Assembly: GCF_004006175.1 (NCBI RefSeq)
Contig: NZ_CP033220.1
Span: forward strand, 99,294-163,293
Reading direction: 5' to 3'
DNA from: Parasedimentitalea marina
GTDB taxonomy: Bacteria; Pseudomonadota; Alphaproteobacteria; Rhodobacterales; Rhodobacteraceae
DNA: 64,000 nt
Positions 61,604 through 64,000 of this stretch are shown one piece after another. The stretch's first letter is position 1; each line of letters opens with the position of its first letter. The position numbers and the translations under genes are program-made. The notes under the pieces were generated by a model, which was given only the letters and a program-made list of their open reading frames with translations, was not told the origin of the DNA and searched no databases.

Positions 61604-62761
61604 TTATTGGCGGGGCGACAGCAACTCGCGCAACAGAGCCTGGGCATTTCTGTCAAAAGCAGATCGACTCCACTGCTGTTTCCAGGCCGCGCGGATCTCT
61701 GTGCTGTGCCGCTCCCGCGCCACCAGATACTCGTGGATCAGGAGGTCTGCACTCTTGGCATCCTGATCCATGCTCTCAGCACTCAGCTGCAGCACCCGCG
61801 CCATGGGATGACCGGCTGCCACATCTGCAGCGGTTTCGAATGGGCTGAGCAACAGCGGCAACCCCGCCTCACAGGCTTCGAGGGCCCCGATCGGGGTGCC
61901 TTCATAACGGGAGGTGAGGAGATAACCATCCGCCTCAGCCAAGACGGGGCGGATATCGGCCATGGCACCGCGAAATTCCAGCCGGGCTGCCGCCGGTCCC
62001 GCGATCTGGCGCATCTGGCGCTGGAATGCAGGCTCTGCGGTGCCACCACCACACAGGATGAGCCGCATATCTTGGGGCAGGTGGGAAAGAAGCGCACGGC
62101 CAGTGCATAGTTCTTCTGATAACCCACACGCCCGGTCAGAACCAATGTGCGGCCTGGGGTTCGGGGTCAGGCCGCTGGGGCAGGGGCCCCAGATCCGAAC
62201 TGTTGGGCAGAACATGGCAGCGGTGCCGCCGCAACACCGAAGCACCAACAGCGGTGACCATGCGCTGTTTCTGGGTCACCGTGAGAAAAATCAAATCCAA
62301 CGGCGGGCAGGCTGCAAGCAGGGCCTGCTCGACCCGGCGCGACAGCGCCGCCATCCCCGACCGGTGACCTGGTCCAAAAGGCAGCCCGTGATAGGTCAGA
62401 GCCACGCGGGTTTCCGGTGCCGGACGCCAGAGGCGCAAGGCCAGCGCAAGACGCCCCAGCAGGACAGGCAAACGGGCATGCAGCCAGACGAGAGACCAGG
62501 GCCTGCTTTGCACAATCCCAAGAAAACCACACCATCCGCGCCACAGATGGCCAGGGTTCAAGCTGCTTTTCAACCTCTGAACAACATGATGCCTGGCACC
62601 ACTTGCTTTGAGATCAACATAGCCACCACGGTCTGCCTCACTCACCACATGCACTTCGGCCGCGTCTTGCAAGGCGCGGGCCAACATGCAGATATTGCGT
62701 GGCACACCCGAGGGCCCCCATCGCCACCTGCCAACAGGATGGTGGGACGCGCGTCAGACAC
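61604..62761 (-). CDS. GT4-type glycosyltransferase (frameshifts)
   Basis: About 387 residues. GTG 62761 overlaps the upstream gene end (GTGTCTGA). Repair of a C run near 62713 gives LLAGGDGGPSGVPRNICMLA; TYHGLPFGPGHRSGMAALS ends domain 1. Repairs near 62150 and 62085 restore TLVLTGRVGYQKNYALAVRF and FPHLPQDMRLILCGGG, and the donor site is LLTSRYEGTPIGALEACEAG. A GT-B group 1 glycosyltransferase, probably adding a sugar to the capsule repeat. Converges with kpsT. Confidence 0.8.
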
Positions 62762-63697
62762 GGCCAAGAGCGGCACCTCCCCAAAGCCAAAGCGCGACGC
62801 CCGTGACTGTCGATAGACACCGCTTTGATAAAAGCGCCACAGGCGACAGGGAAGGTGACTTTGGCGCGCGGCAGTAAACCGCTCCAGGGTCGATCTGGTG
62901 TCAGGCGTCAGCAGGGTGCCACCGCCTGCATAGCCTGAAGATTACCGCCAACCCGTTGCGCAAAGGCGCCCTGCATCACGGCGTATTTACGGCGCAGCTG
63001 GGCCCGGATGCCTGCGCCTTCGCCAATCACATTGGCCCCATGCTGTCGGTAAAGCAGGCCCGGTTCCTCATCAAACAAGATCCGTCCTCCAACACCGCTG
63101 ATCAGCAAATAGAGCCACCAGTCATGCGCAAAGACATCGCCTGTCAGGCGGGCCGCCTCGCGCACCAGCCCTGCGGCCGCAGGATTCAGGACGATGGTGT
63201 TTCCTGTCGCGATATTTTCGACCAAGGCATTGCGAAAACCCGCGGGCCGCTGCAGCCGCGCGCTCAATCGTTTGCGTTGGGTGTCTGATTCCCAGACCCA
63301 TTGCCGCGACGCATAGAGGGCCGGAACTGTGGCCGGGACCTTTGAGAGCGCGGTCAGGGCCCGGGAGAGTTTATGCGGCAACCAGATATCATCTTGATCA
63401 GAAAATGAAATATACTCCGGGCTCTCCTCCAGATTACGGATCATCTGCATGAAATTCCGGGAAAACCCTGGCCAGGGCCTTGGCGCAATTCCAGCGGGTG
63501 GCGGTTTTGACCGGCAAAGCTGCGAATGATCTGCTGGCTGCCATCACTGGACCCATCATCGCTGCACAAAAGCCGCCAGTTCACATGGTCCTGGGCTGCC
63601 AGGCTCTCCAGCTGTTCAGCCAGGTGGCGCGCGCCATTATAAACCCCCATGAGAATAAGGACTGGCACAGGGGCTGAAGAAGCGGGGCAACGGGCAT
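62754..63697 (-). CDS. GT2-type glycosyltransferase (frameshifts)
   Basis: About 316 residues. LILMGVYNGARHLAEQLESL and LLCSDDGSSDGSQQIIRSF are the GT-A start with the nucleotide DD; ISFSDQDDIWLPHKLSRAL has the second acidic site, and DVFAHDWWLYLLISGVGG the acceptor region. This is a rhamnosyltransferase-like group. Base changes near 63670, 63455, 62915 and 62780 split it; the end becomes LLTPDTRSTLERFTAA and then RFGFWGGAALGRV, with TGA at 62754. The start ATG 63697 is inferred from the repaired N-terminus; GTG 63668 is the start of the unbroken piece. Confidence 0.78.
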
Positions 63698-64000
63698 GAC
63701 TTGGACATCCGCCACTTGTTGCTGGTGGTCAAGGCCCGTTTTCAATGCGCCCGTCCGCAATAGGTTTGGCGCTATGGTGCAGCATTTGAAAATAGGCTAG
63801 CAACGATGTTAAAATAAGGATTTTATTGTGCGTCGTTTTTAGAACAGCTCTTATTCAAAGGTTTATTCAAAGCTGCCGGGAGGAGGGCTGCGGTCAGCCG
63901 CACCGCAAAGGCCCGGATCTATATTGCGATGCGTCTCCGGGGCCTTGCCCCTTCTGGGACTGCCGCGCTGGGTCATGATACTGCCATGCACCGAGATCAC
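63698..64000. other. right-end region with no supported gene
   Basis: 303 bp. An A+T-rich pocket lies at 63770-63860. TTGAAA (63786-63791) and TTAAAA (63809-63814) are spaced by 17 bp, a fair sigma70-type pair reading right. Frames are open from about 63900 to the end but show no family. The promoter may belong to a gene beyond the window. Confidence 0.35.
63786..63814 (+). promoter_or_regulatory. possible sigma70-type promoter reading out of the window
   Basis: -35 TTGAAA, 17-bp spacer, -10 TTAAAA. Each hexamer matches consensus at four or more positions and the spacing is ideal, but the surrounding DNA is A+T-rich, so chance is possible. Confidence 0.3.

Overview
The window is a roughly 60 % GC segment of an extrachromosomal replicon (plasmid or chromid) from a marine alphaproteobacterium, most likely the Roseobacter group of Rhodobacteraceae. 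Evidence: a RepA-type initiator divergent from a parA-parB pair, three 22-bp iterons plus a DnaA box between them, and cargo made almost entirely of cell-surface functions. The gene set resembles the rhamnose-operon 'biofilm plasmids' known from roseobacters (family knowledge, not a database match). No rRNA, tRNA, insertion sequence, transposase or CRISPR array was seen.

Layout. 1-3566: dTDP-L-rhamnose operon rfbC(partial)-rfbB-small membrane protein-rfbD-rfbA. 3715-5431 (-): sulfotransferase with a long coiled-coil tail. 5710-11338: maintenance block with two identical 20-bp palindromes (candidate parS) on either side of ugd, then parB, parA (-), origin and repA (+). 11498-12742 (-): GT4 glycosyltransferase. 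12983-24571: a type II secretion system, gspDEF and gspO (+) and gspC and gspGHIJKLM (-), with a TPR lipoprotein. 24617-27429: two exported Sel1-repeat proteins. 27453-35014 (-): an autotransporter of about 2,500 residues. 35217-38351 (-): a permease fused to FG-GAP and ASPIC/UnbV domains. 38524-39981 (-): an RTX protein built of nested repeats. 40253-47499 (-): three large glycosyltransferases and an arabinose-5-phosphate isomerase (Kdo pathway). 47748-54723 (+): GT8-like glycosyltransferase, 2OG-Fe(II) oxygenase, sugar epimerase, GSCFA-TPR protein, a 40-codon ORF and three P-loop sulfotransferase-type proteins. 54904-57828 (+): small secreted protein and serralysin-like M10 protease. 58024-63697: another sulfotransferase, capsule ABC export genes (kpsM -, kpsE and kpsT +), then a GT4 and a GT2 glycosyltransferase (-).

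How the parts fit. The genes supply dTDP-rhamnose, UDP-glucuronate and a Kdo precursor, many glycosyltransferases, four or five sulfotransferase-type enzymes and a KpsMTE-like exporter. The simplest reading is a plasmid-borne pathway for a sulfated, rhamnose- and uronate-containing surface polysaccharide. Beside it lie protein surface factors: a T2SS, an autotransporter adhesin and two RTX proteins that share a C-terminal type I secretion signal. This suits a surface-attached life, for example on algae.

Caution on sequence quality. Many genes are split by one- or two-base length changes, mostly losses in short runs of one base, while the protein continues intact in another frame. Repairing a single run restores family-typical protein in nearly every case. 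I treat these as sequencing or assembly errors, report whole genes across them, and give junction positions so they can be checked.
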